Program-made: the position numbers and the translations under genes
Shown: positions 24,500 to 34,925 of the stretch, in pieces
Layout: each line of letters opens with the position of its first letter
Numbering within the stretch: position 1 is the first letter of the stretch
NCBI RefSeq assembly: GCF_027409185.1
Contig: NC_084474.1
Span: 27,619,382 to 27,683,381 of the forward strand
DNA from: Cynocephalus volans
Lineage: Eukaryota > Chordata > Mammalia > Dermoptera > Cynocephalidae
DNA: 64,000 bases
Direction of reading: 5' to 3'
The notes under the pieces: generated by a model
Database searches by the model: none
What the model was told of the DNA's origin: nothing
What the model saw: the letters and a program-made list of their open reading frames with translations, nothing else

Positions 24500-26053
24500 A
24501 TATTTTTTTTCTTTTTAAGTTTATTTATTAATATATATTTTTACATTCTAAGGTGTTGTGGAGCAGTTGGGGGGAGGCGGAGAGAGAAAGGGGAAAGGAA
24601 ATATGGTGGGAGGAGGAGGAAGAAGAAGGAGGGGCATGGTTGAGGCCTGTGGCACCCCCCTCATTCCTGCAGGGGAGACTAGGGGGCTTCCAGAGGTGGC
24701 TTGGTCATTGCTGGGCTGGGTGCAGATGTCAGTGGGGTTTGGCTGAAGCCCTCAGATCCCCACAGCCCCCCCTTGGGAGACCAGGGAGCTTCCAGTGGTA
24801 GTTCGATGGTCGTTGCTGGGCTAGTTGTGGGTGTCAAGGTTGTGTGGCTGAGGCCCTCAGCCCCCCACAGCCCCAGCTTGGGAGCTTGGGGCACTTCCTG
24901 TGGCAGCTAAGTGGTTATCGCTGGGCCAGTTGTAGGTGTAGGGGGGCATGGCTGAGGCCCTCTATCCTCCACTGCCCTGGGTCAGGAACCCAGGGTGCTT
25001 CCTGCAGTGGCTCGGTGGCTGTTGCTGGGCTGGTTGTGGGTGTCAGCTGAGGATCCTGTCCCTCCTCCCGCCCAGTCCTTCTAGATTTTATAAGTGTTCT
25101 TTGGTGATGTGAGATCTTTACTAGTTAATATCAAATTTTGTCTCTAGTCTGTGGGTGTTTTGTTTTTTCTTTCAGTTTTGTGTTGGATTATTTGCTGTTC
25201 CCTCCACTTAAACCCTGCATTGTAATGAATTTGTTGTCCTTTGCTTATTTCTAGAATAGGGGAACTTCCTGTGGGGACTAGCACTTGAGCCCTGTAGTTG
25301 AGCTAAATTGTTGCTTTGCTGCTGATTATCTGGAGAAGGCTTTTTGTGCAGCTCAGGTTTTAATGGTTGACTTTATAGGTACTTTTGGGTCTCCTGAGAT
25401 GTGGTACAACTGAGTTGTGCAGAAACTCTGGTCTGGACCTGAGTCTTTTCAGCAAACTGTACCCCCTGCAGTTCTATATTCCTCACCAGTCTCCACTGAG
25501 TGGTCCTGTGCTGGTTGGAGGGCAGATCAGCTGTCCATGCTGTGCCCCAGTGTTCCCCCAGTGGCCCATCTTCCCAACTGCCCATACTCCAAACACTTCC
25601 CATGGGACAGTCCATGTATTGGTCCCTTGCGATGACTCACCAGCCTCTGAGTGGCTCCTTTTTTCAGTTGTTGTGGCTTCTTGCTTCTATGTGGATCCAT
25701 GGGAAACTTGTTAATGGTCTTGCTGGCCTGAGGGCCGCCAAGGTCTTCTTTTCCCTGCCACCTCCAAGCAACATCATACAACGGGCACAGCTGCAGATTT
25801 TGCCAGCTCTTGCTCTGTGTGCTCACCAGCTCCAGCCTTGAAGCGGCTGGGATTCGAAATAGTGGAAGCGATCCTTTCTTTCTCTCATCATGCCTTCTCT
25901 TGCCTTTATGAACTCTGTAGGTCTCTCCTGTTCCCCTGAGCTCTAGTGGCCCCAGAATGGCTGTAGTTGCTTTTTAATAGTTGTAAATTGGCTGATTTGT
26001 GGGAGGGAGTGACTCTGGGGACCATCTATTCCACCATCTTGACCAGGAGCCCC
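24500..26053 (-). mobile_element. L1 with 3' UTR joined to 5' UTR (internal deletion), with tandem units
   Basis: From the left there is L1 3'-UTR-like sequence (ATTAATATATATTTTTACAT, then a purine-rich block). About four tandem units of roughly 105 bp follow (24,640-25,060). A long 5' UTR then ends CCATCTTGACCAGGAGCCCC at 26,053, the reverse complement of a typical L1 5' terminus. ORF1 and ORF2 are missing. The open frames over 60 codons in this GC-richer block are on both strands and are non-coding artefacts. Confidence 0.55.
24640..25060. repeat. Tandem array of about 105-bp GC-rich units
   Basis: About four imperfect copies each carry GGCTGAGGCCCTC, a run of CCCACAGCCCC, CTTGGGAG, CTTCC-GTGG and GTTGCTGGGCTGGTTGTGGGT. 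They lie inside an L1 5' UTR remnant. This looks like a monomeric L1 promoter array or a minisatellite that arose from it. Confidence 0.65.
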
Positions 26054-26773
26054 ATATTATCTTCTAAAAATTTTTTTATTAAGAATATTCATGAGATACA
26101 AAGCTAATTATCACCCCTCTTGCCCATGATATGAGGGCAAGATTCATACTGGGGGCATATCCATTATCAGAAATTACTTTTGTACCCCATGTTCCCACCC
26201 AATTATCCCTCAACCTCCCTTTCCCTCCCCCTCACCCCCCACTCCATTTTGTAGCCCTAGGAATGTTCCCTCCCTCTGTAAGACCACCACACTACTGTTG
26301 TCTTTCTTTACTTCCTTCCTTTCTCTCTTAGCTCCCACATATGAGTGAGCACATGTGGTATTTATCCCTCTGTGCTTTGCTTATTTCACTCAATGTAAGT
26401 TTCTTCAGGTTCATCCATGTTGTTGCAAATGGGAGTATTTCATTCTTTTTTATGGCAGAGTAGTATTCCGTAGTGTATATATACCACAGTTTCCTTTCCA
26501 ATTATACATCAATGGACATTTAGGTTGGTTCCATATCTTGGCTATTGTAAACAGAGCTGCGATGAACATGGGAATACATGCATCTCTTCGACATGATGAT
26601 TTCCATTCCTCTGGGTATATACCCAGAAGAGATTGCTGGATCATATGGAAGATCTATCTGTAGTTGTTTGAGAAAGCTCCATACTGTTTTCCATAGTGGT
26701 TGTACTAATTTACAGTCCCGCCAATAGTGTAGGACTGTTGCCTTCTCTCCACAACCTCGCCAGCATTTGTTAT

Positions 26774-28585
26774 TCACCATTTTTTGATTATAGCCAGTCT
26801 AACTGGAGTGAGGTGGTATCTCAATGTGGTTTTTTTTTTTTTTTTTTTAAAAGATGACCGGTAAGGGGATCTTAACCCTTGTCTTGGTGTTGTCAGCACC
26901 ACACTCAGCCAGTGAGTGAACCGGCCATCCCTATATGGGATCCGAACCCGTGGCCTTGGTGTTGCCAGCACCGCACTCTCCCGAGTTAGCCACGGGCCGG
27001 CCCTCAATGTGGTTTTAATTTGCATTTCCCTCATGACTAATGATGTTGAGCATTCTTTCATGTATATGTTGGCCATTTGTATGTCGTCCTTTGAAAAATG
27101 TCTGTTCATCTCCTTTGCCCATTTTTTAATTGGGTCATTTATTTTTTTACTGTATAATTGCTTGAGTTCTATGTATATTCTGGATATTAATCTCTTGTTG
27201 GATGCATAGTTAACAAAAATTTTCTCCCACTCTGTAGGTTGTCTTTTCACTCTGTTGATTGTTTCCTTTGCTGTGCAGAAACTTTTTAGTTTGATATAAT
27301 CCCATTTGTTTATTTTTTCTTTCACTTCTTGTGCTTTTGGGCTCATGTTCATAAAGCCTGTGCCCATACCTAAGTGCTGAAGCATTTTACCTATATTTTT
27401 CCTTACTAATTTTATAGTTTCAGGTCTTATACCTAAGTCTTTAATCCATTTTGACTTGATTTTGGTGTATGGTGAGAGATGCATATCTAGTTTCATTCTT
27501 CTGCATATGGACATCCAGTTTTCCCAGCACTGCTTGTTGAAGAGGCAATCTTTTCCCCAATGTAGATTTTTGTTGCCTTTGTCCAATATCAGATGGCTAT
27601 AGGCCTGAGGAGTGATTTCTGGGTTCTCAATTCTACTCCCTTGGTCTGAATGTCTATTTTTATACCAGTACCATGATGCTTTGGTTACAATAGCTTTGTA
27701 GTATAATTTGAAGTCAGGTAGTGTTAAGCCTCCAGCTTTATTTTTTTTTTTGCTCAGGGTTGTTCGGGGTCTTTTGTTTTTCCATATGAAAGGTGAGATT
27801 GTTTTTTCCGTTTCTGTGAAGAATGTCATTGGTATTTTGATGGGAATTGCATTGAATCTGTAGATTGCTTTGGGTAGTATATACATTTTCACAATGTCAA
27901 TTCTTCCAATCCAAGAGCATGGACTATCTTTCCATCTTTTCACATCTTCTTTAATTTCTTTCAGAAGTGGTTTGTGGTTCTCATTGTAGAGGTCTTTCAC
28001 CTCCTTGGTTAAATTGATCCCTAGGTATTGTATTTTTTTCATGACAATTGTAAATGGGCTTACTTTTTTTATTTGTCTTTCTGTTAATTCATTATTTGAG
28101 TATATAAGTGCTACTGATTTGGGGGCATTTATTTTGTATCCTGCAACATTAAAGAAGTTATTAACAAGCTCTAGGAGTTTTTTGATAGAGTCTTTAGGTT
28201 TGTCTATATATAGTATTATGGCATCTACAAAAAGAGAAAGTTTGACTTTATCTTTTCCAATCTGGATTCCCTTTATTTCTTTCTCTTGCCTGATTGCTCT
28301 AGTTAGTACCTCCAGTACTATGTTGAATAGAAGTGGTGAGAGTGGGCATCCTTGTATTGTTCCTATCCTTAAGGGAAAGGCCTTCAATTTTTCCCCATTC
28401 AAAATTATACTGGCGGTGGGCTTGTCATAAATGGCTTTTATTGTGTTGAGATATTTTCCTTCTATACCTAATTTGTTGAGTGTCTTTATCATGAAAGGGT
28501 GTTGAATTTTGTCAAATGCTTTTTCAGCATCTGTTGAGATAATCATATCGTCTTTGTCCTTGAGTTTGTTGATGTGATGTATCAC
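26774..28585 (-). pseudogene. L1 ORF2 fragment, 603 codons, reads through a SINE
   Basis: This is the longest open frame in the window. It contains the RT blocks [15 protein letters not shown] and [20 protein letters not shown], but the catalytic FADD is changed to FVDA ([12 protein letters not shown]), so the enzyme would be inactive. It continues through the thumb and C-terminal regions. Its last stretch is translated from the antisense CYN dimer, whose poly-A gives a lysine run, before returning to L1 ([12 protein letters not shown]). Upstream RT and endonuclease parts are in other broken frames (28,755-29,042 and leftovers to 30,300). Confidence 0.9.
26834..27002 (-). mobile_element. CYN dimeric SINE nested in L1
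   Basis: This antisense dimer has its poly-T at the left. It is flanked by the 14-bp exact duplication CTCAATGTGGTTTT (26,820-26,833 and 27,003-27,016), whose sequence is L1 ORF2. It was therefore inserted after the L1. Confidence 0.93.
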
Positions 28586-30865
28586 ATTTATTGACTTTCA
28601 TATGTTGAACCATCCTTGTATCCCTGGGATGAATCCCACTTGATCATAGTGTATAATTTTTTAAATATGTTGCTGTATTCTGATTGCTAGTACTTTGTTG
28701 AGGATTTAGCATCTAGGTTCATCAAGGATATTGGCCTGCAATTTTCTTTTTTTGTTATGTCTTATCTGGTTTTGGTATCAGAGTTATGTTGTCCTCATAG
28801 AATGAGTTTGGGAGAGTAGCTTTTGTTTCAATTGTTTGGAATAGTTTGAGGAGAATTGGTATTAACTCCTCTTTAAAAGTTTGATAGAATTCAGCTGTAA
28901 AACCATCTGGACCTGGACTTTTCTTTGTTGGACGATTGCTAATTACTGCTTCAATCTCCTTGCTTATTATTGGTCTGTTCAGGTTTTCTGTCTCCTCTTG
29001 GTTCAGTCTTGGTAGTTTGTATGTGTCTAGAAACTTATCCATATCTTCCAGATTTTCATATTTGTTGTCATACTGTTGTTTATAATAGTCTCTAATGATT
29101 CTTTGTATTTCTGTGGTACCAGTTGTAATGTCTCCCTTTACATTTCTGATTTTTGTTATTTAGGTCTTCTCTTTCCTTTTTTTTTTTTTTTTGTTAACCT
29201 AGCTAATGGTTTGTCTATTTTATTTATCTTCTTGAGAAACCAACTTTTTGTTTTGTTGATCTTTTTTATTGTTTTTTTGTTTCTCTATTTCATTTAGTTC
29301 TGCTCTGATCCTAATTATTTCCTTCCATCTACCACCTTTAGGTTTGAATTGTTGTTGTTTTTCAAGTTCTTTGAGGCATAGAGTTAGGTCATTTATTTGA
29401 AGTCTTTCCATTCTTTTGATAGAAGCATTTATTGCAATAAATTTGCCTCTTAGTACTGCTTTTGCAGTATCCCACAGGTATGATGTGTCTTTATTTTCAT
29501 TAGTTTCTAGAAATTTTTTGATTTCCTGTTTAATTTCTTTTTGGACCCATAGGTCATTCAGGAGCCTATTATTTAGTTTCCATGTATTTGTATAGCTTCC
29601 AGCAATTTACTTATTGTTTGTTTCCAATTTTAGTGCATTGTGGTCTGAAAAGATAGTTGGAATGATTTTGATTTTTTAAAATTTGCTGAGTCTAGATTCG
29701 TGACCTAATATGTGGTCTTTCCTGGAGAATGTACCATGAGCCAATGAGAAGAAAGTGTATTCTTTAGCTGTTAGGTGAAATGTTCTGTATATATCTGCCA
29801 AGTCCAGTTGGTCTAGGGTATAGACTAAATGCTGTGTCTCTTTGTTGAGTTGTTGCCTGGAAGACCTGTTCCATACTGAGAGAGGGGTGTTCAGATAACC
29901 CTCTATTAATGCATTAGGATCTATTTCTTTCTAAGTGTATTTGCTTTATATATCTGGGTGCTCCGGTATTGGGTGCATACATGTTTATGATTGTTATGTC
30001 TTCTAGCTGGATAGATCCACTTGTCATTGTATAGTGTCCTTCTTTGTCTTTTTTGAAATGTTTTTTGGTTTAAAGTCTATTTTGTGTGATATAAGAATAG
30101 CTACTCCTGCTCGTGTTTGGTTTCCATTTGCATGGTATATCTTTTTCCATCCTTTCACTTTTAGTCTATGTGTGTCTCTACAGGTGAGATGTGTCTGTTG
30201 AAGACAGCGTATACTTGGATCTAGCTTTTTAACCCAGCTGTCTGCGTCTTTTGAATGGGGAGTTTAGTTCACTCACATTTACATTAGTTATTGACAAGTG
30301 TTGCTTAATTCCTGTCATTTAATTGCTTCTTGTTTAGGTGGTTTAAATATCTTTTGATCATTATTTCTCCTTTTATTTCTGTTCTTCAATGTTAGTTGGG
30401 AATTTAAGGTGTAATGATTTAGCTTCTTTCTCTTTCTTGCTGGCATTTCTGTTTTAACTGTGGATTTTGCCCTTTCTTCTGTATTCATGATGATGGTCAC
30501 CATTATTCAGATTCCATATGAATGACTCCCTTGAAAATTTCTTGCAGAGCTGGTCATGTGGTGGTGAACTCCCACAACTTTTGTTTGTCTGGGAAATACA
30601 CTATTTCTCCCTCGTTTCTGAAGGAGAGCCTTGCTGGGTAAAGAATTCTTGTCTGGCAGTTTTTTTCTTTTAGTATTTTGAATATTTCATTCCACTTTCT
30701 TCTGGCCTGTAGGGTTTTGGTTGAGAAGTCTGCTGTTAGTTTGATGGGGGTTCCCCTATAAGTGACCTGATGCTTTTCTCTTGCTGCTTGGAGAATTCTC
30801 TTTGTCTTTGAGCTTTGCGAATTTAACTATAATGTGTCTTGGGGAGGATCTTTTTGTCTGCTAAT

Positions 30866-31640
30866 TCTATTGTCTGGGTCATCCTGGGATTGGTCTACAT
30901 TGATTGCCTTTTCTCTTGAGTATGGGTCACATATTCATGTTTCCTTGTATGTCTACTAATTTTGAATTGTGTCCTTGATGTTATGAATGATGCATTTTAA
31001 ATCAACTTAACAATAACCCACAACGCTCGGACCAACTTGAATGATGCATTTTAGACCTTCTTGATTCTTTTGTTCTTCAAAGGAGTATTTTTAATTTTCT
31101 TTTAATAGGCATTTAACTTGAATTTTAACGTTTGAACTGTAAACAGTCTTTATTTGTTTAGCCTTAAGTGGGCTGCTTGGAGTCTGCCCCTCATATGCTT
31201 AGTTCAGAGTCAGCCAGAGATTTGGGTAGAGTTAATACATGGAGTGGGACTTTCTGTCTGTTGGTTCTCTCCTTCCCACGATTTTCTTCCTCACTTTTCA
31301 GTGGCTGTGGCCACGTTGTATTTTGTCCTCTTGCCCATAAAGCCACTAAGACTCCAGATTTTCTGTCTGGGTTTTGTATACTTGGTGTGCTGACTAGGGT
31401 CCATCCTCAGTCAATGCCATTCCTCCTTCCAAATGCCAACCACTCTCCAGTGTCTGCCTGCTTTTTTGCTCTCAAGTGCTTCAGGTAATTTTTATGTTTT
31501 GTCCAGAGTTTACAGAGGTTGTGAGGGTTTGTGCAGTAGGAGCTACACCCATTTTTTTATTAGTCTATAGCATTTTCAGCAATCTTTCTGTAATATTTGC
31601 TTAAATAAGACATGTAAAGCTTTTTTTAAATTTAATACTT
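30866..31640 (-). mobile_element. Old L1 5'-region fragment, antisense
   Basis: Sequence such as GATTGCCTTTTCTCTTGAGT and ATGGGTCACATATTCATGTT resembles the reverse complement of L1M 5' UTR/ORF1-proximal sequence. It hosts the Y5-RNA-derived micro-insertion at 31,000-31,037. The 79- and 106-codon frames here are not recognisable proteins. Confidence 0.5.
31000..31037 (-). pseudogene. RNY5: Y5 RNA (RNY5) 5'-fragment, tailless retropseudogene
   Basis: The minus strand of this 38-bp insert reads AGTTGGTCCGAGCGTTGTGG followed by GTTATTGTTAAGTTGATT. From memory this equals the first 38 nt of mammalian Y5 RNA with one difference (C for U at position 13). It starts exactly at the RNA's first base. 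It is flanked by the 16-bp exact duplication TGAATGATGCATTTTA (30,984-30,999 and 31,038-31,053). There is no A-tail. At its 3' edge the next Y5 bases (TAA) match the target, so priming by 3-base microhomology is likely. Y5 RNA normally binds Ro60 and acts in RNA quality control. Confidence 0.85.
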
Positions 31641-31654
31641 ATTTCTCCCTTATC

Positions 31655-31832
31655 CCTGCTTATTTGACCCTCACAAAAACCTTGCAGTATAGACATTATC
31701 ATTACTACCCTTTAATTGGGAAAACCAAGGTTCATAGAATAAGTAACTTGCTAAAGTTCACACATCAAATCTCAGGCTTTTTGATCTCAAGTCCAGTTTA
31801 CTTTCTGTGGAACCATGCTGTCTTTATCCGAT
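31655..31832 (-). mobile_element. MIR SINE, antisense
   Basis: Reverse-order MIR landmarks are present. They are TGACCCTCACAAAAACCTTG, TTAATTGGGAAAACCAAGGT and AAGTAACTTGCTAAAGTTCA. It is diverged. Confidence 0.65.
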
Positions 31833-32027
31833 GAATAGGGTAAGTGACCATCAGTATTCTAGAGTTGACACTAAGTTATGCATGATTTTAAAATTATTGT
31901 GTTATTTATTTTTCCACAATACAATTTTAAAAAGTCTGGCCCAGCTATTTTTCAGCCTTAGCTCAGGGTAGGGCTGGAGTAATGTCACTATAGTTTGAGT
32001 AATCCAATTAAAAATATATGTAATGGG

Positions 32028-32195
32028 CTGACCTCGTGGCTCCCTCGGGAGAGTGCGGCGCTGGGAGCGCGGCGACGCTCCCGCCGCGGGTTCGGATCCT
32101 ATATAGGGACAGCCGGTGTGCTCACTGGCTGAGCGCGGTGCAGGCGACACCAAGCCATGGGTTCTGGTCACAAAAAACCAAAAAGAAAAAGAAAA
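32028..32195 (+). mobile_element. CYN SINE, hairpin subtype, sense
   Basis: The anticodon region carries the perfect GGGAGCG...CGCTCCC stem. The second unit is longer than in other hairpin copies and ends GTTCTGGTCACAAAAAACC. It is flanked by a 17-bp duplication with one mismatch (AAAATATATGTAATGGG at 32,011-32,027; 32,196-32,212). Confidence 0.9.
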
Positions 32196-32212
32196 AAAAT
32201 TTATGTAATGGG

Positions 32213-32650
32213 AAATAGTAATTGATGTAATGGAAAAAATAAATAGAAAATAAAATACATCTACCTCTAGAGCCTGAATATTAAATGCCCCCCCTCAAAT
32301 CATGATTAAATATTCATTCTGTTCAACAAACATTTTCTCATTGATTTTATAGCCAAGGGATAAATGGGTAGGTCTTGATCAAATGTTTTGGCTAGTGGGC
32401 AAGCTCATAAACTGAACTTTTAATATCTAATGAATTTACTTTTATTCACTTTATCTCTTTGTTTTTTATATTGTTCTGTCATGACTTTATAGCACTTTTA
32501 AATCTCCCCAACTAAATTTTAAGCTGTTTCTAGATTCTGTGCACATAAAAGCCTTTTTGAAATTTAGAAAAAGCAGAGAAATAATTATGAGCAACACTCA
32601 AATGCATTTTCACATCTACTTTAAGTATGAATACCATGCTTCTCTTAGAC
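32213..32650. other. Unassigned intergenic sequence
   Basis: This is AT-rich sequence with no repeat family or gene that I can identify. Confidence 0.3.
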
Positions 32651-32653
32651 TGA

Positions 32654-32830
32654 GTCTCAGTGGTTAGTGTGCATCAGAATTACCTGGAGAGCCTGTTAAA
32701 ACAAATTGCTAGCCACCACCCCCAGAGTTTGTTTTCAGTAGGTCTTGGATGGGGCTTGAAATCTGTACATCTTCAGTTTTCAGGTGTTGCTGATGATGCT
32801 GGCCTCCCCACCCTACTTTGAGAATCACGG
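32654..32830. mobile_element. MER5A-like hAT DNA transposon fragment
   Basis: It begins TCTCAGTGGTTAG and ends near TTTGAGAATCACGG, consistent with the CAGTGGTTCTCAA terminal inverted repeats of MER5A. Internally AATTACCTGGAGAGCCTGTT and CCACCCCCAGAGTTTG fit the family. It is a short non-autonomous element without transposase. Confidence 0.75.
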
Positions 32831-32881
32831 CTGTCTTTTGAAGGCTGGTTTCACTGTTTAATACCAGCCGGTTTCAAATAG

Positions 32882-32895
32882 CCACTAGAGGGCAA
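32882..32895 (+). promoter_or_regulatory. Candidate CTCF binding motif
   Basis: The sequence CCACTAGAGGGCAA fits the CTCF core consensus (CCASYAGRKGGCAS) at every position except the degenerate last base. It lies in one of the few non-L1 islands of the window. Binding is inferred from the motif alone. Confidence 0.45.
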
Positions 32896-32899
32896 TGGA

Positions 32900-34145
32900 A
32901 CCACAGTCAAATTGAACATGCTGCTTAATCAGTTCCCTGTTTTATGCTGTCAAATATGTATTGCCACAAGAACAAAACCAAACATTAATTTCCTGCACTA
33001 TTTCTTGAGGGTCATTCCTAATTGTAATAAAGAATAAAGCTTATCCTTGTAGTTGTGGGGGTCAGAGATATATAATGCATTTTAACTCTGGCTGATGCCC
33101 CGTTTAATGATCACAATAAATTCAAAGTTGGACTTTCATAGGTGAGCATTTGCACATATACCTAGTAGTCTCTGGGGTATATGAGTCATTTGTGGTTTCC
33201 CAAAGAGACTACATTTTCATGTTAGATCAGTTTGTTGTGGAGGCAATTCCATACATAAGTGGTATCTACTGTTTTAAAACATGTGCCTTTTATTTTGTAA
33301 AAGTGGCTTAAGTACTTTTAAAAATATTAATCTTAGTATATAATATACCTAAGTTTGCAGAATATAAAGATCACAGGGTATGGGGAATTTGAAGATTGCT
33401 TTCTCCTAAATAGTTGTGTTGATAGTAGAAAAGGACTAGAGAAAAATCAAAACTACATGTTTGAAGTGTCAAAGAACAAAATTACAAGAAATTTAAAGAT
33501 CTCAATTGGTTTTATTGCAATTCTAGTACCCAGCAACATGTTATTCCTTAAAATAGAATAAATGTTCCTGTGAGCCAACCGGAAGAGGTGAGTAATACAG
33601 ACAAAAAGAAAGAAAAAAAAAAAAAAGGCTGAAGAAAGCAGAAACAAAGAACAAAAAGTAGATTGGTCATTTCAAAGTCACTTTTCTTGTAAGGTAGTGA
33701 CAGGAAGACAGAATAATAGAAAAATAACTGACTAGTTAATATCAAATACTTCAGGCTATCTCTTTTGTGTAAAGTTTATAGCAAAGGGAACTTCATTATC
33801 ACACCTAATGAAACTTTAAATTGGCCTGTTTGGGAAATTGGCTGTTATCTCTTTCTCCTGATTTCTCAGGTCAGACCACAGTCTAAGTGACACAGAACTT
33901 AGCAGAGGTGAGTCCATTTTGATTTTTATTCTGGTCTTTTGGGACCTAGTACAGAAACTTAGTCCAAAACAATGGCTTCCTATAATTTTTATTTAACAGT
34001 GGAAATTTTGCTGTATTTTCTTTTTGCCTATCCTGGCACAGAATTTGAAGGCTGCCTTTGCTGTTGCTGTTCCTACTCTTTAAAAATTGTCTTTTGATTG
34101 GTAGAGTCTTAGACACATTTTTGAGTAGTCTTGATTTTTGGCTTG
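32900..34145. other. Low-repeat intergenic island
   Basis: I see no L1, LTR or SINE signature here. The short frames are AT-rich and chance-like. Confidence 0.35.
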
Positions 34146-34156
34146 AGCCAGCAATT

Positions 34157-34333
34157 ACTTTTTTTTTTTTTTTTTATAAAGATGACTGGTAAGGGGATCT
34201 TAACCCTTGGCTTGGTGTTGTCAGCACCATGCTCAGCCAGTGAGTGAACCGGCCATCCCTATATGGGATCCGAACCTGTGGCCTTGGTGTTGTCAGCACC
34301 ATACTCTCCTGAGTGAGCCACAGGCCAGCCCAA
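34157..34333 (-). mobile_element. CYN dimeric SINE, antisense
   Basis: This full dimer has its poly-T at the left. It is flanked by the 11-bp exact duplication AGCCAGCAATT (34,146-34,156 and 34,334-34,344). Confidence 0.92.
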
Positions 34334-34344
34334 AGCCAGCAATT

Positions 34345-34925
34345 CCTTTTCACTGTATTGTGGAAATTTTTATTTGAAACCTGAAGACCTGAATTGGATT
34401 TCTAGCCTTGACAGTATTACCTGGATGACCTAGATGAGTCATTTAATCAGTCTCAATTTCTACATATGCAGAATATGAATTATATTTAATAATGATAATA
34501 TTGTCTCCTTGGGCTGTTGCTAAAAATCAATGAGATACTATATGTGCTTTGTAGATAGTGCTTTGTAGATTGTAACTATCCCTGAAAATTTCTATTTTTG
34601 ACATTCTTCCACTTCTATGTGGTTTTTTAAACTTGATTTTGATGTTATTATATCTTTGAAAAATTACTCATACATGTATAAAATAGCAATAATCATAAAT
34701 TTTGGAAAAAATTTGGAAACATATGACAAGTTTAATCCTTTAGCATTATAACATATTAGTTTTTCATTAGAATGTTGTCTGTTATTATTTCTGATATGTA
34801 GAACATATAATCTATAGAAACTGTTAAATACAACTAGTTAGTAATGAGATCAAGAATAAGGATTAAATTGCAAGTCATTTTCTGGCCTTTGGAAGTATGT
34901 TTGGATGTGTGTGTGTGATGTGTAT
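34345..34925. other. Unassigned intergenic sequence
   Basis: No repeat family or gene was identified here. The beginning has MIR-like wording (CCTGGATGACCTAGATGAGT and CAGTCTCAATTTCTACATAT), which may be a diverged MIR. Confidence 0.3.

Larger units (their letters stand above)
26057..30865 (-). mobile_element. L1, 5'-truncated in ORF1, antisense
   Basis: The 3' UTR lies at 26,057-26,390, ORF2 runs to about 30,300, and ORF1 is truncated near 30,865. It is a different, more diverged subfamily than the L1s at 14.9 and 55.9 kb: its 3' UTR reads AATATTCATGAGATACAAAG, without their ACAATGTGG motif. A CYN dimer is nested at 26,834-27,002. I could not identify its own target duplication. Confidence 0.8.

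Noticed and set aside
24553..25841. Cluster of frames of 60-113 codons on both strands
   Set aside because: They coincide with tandem GC-rich units and the L1 5' UTR. The frames do not persist in phase between units.
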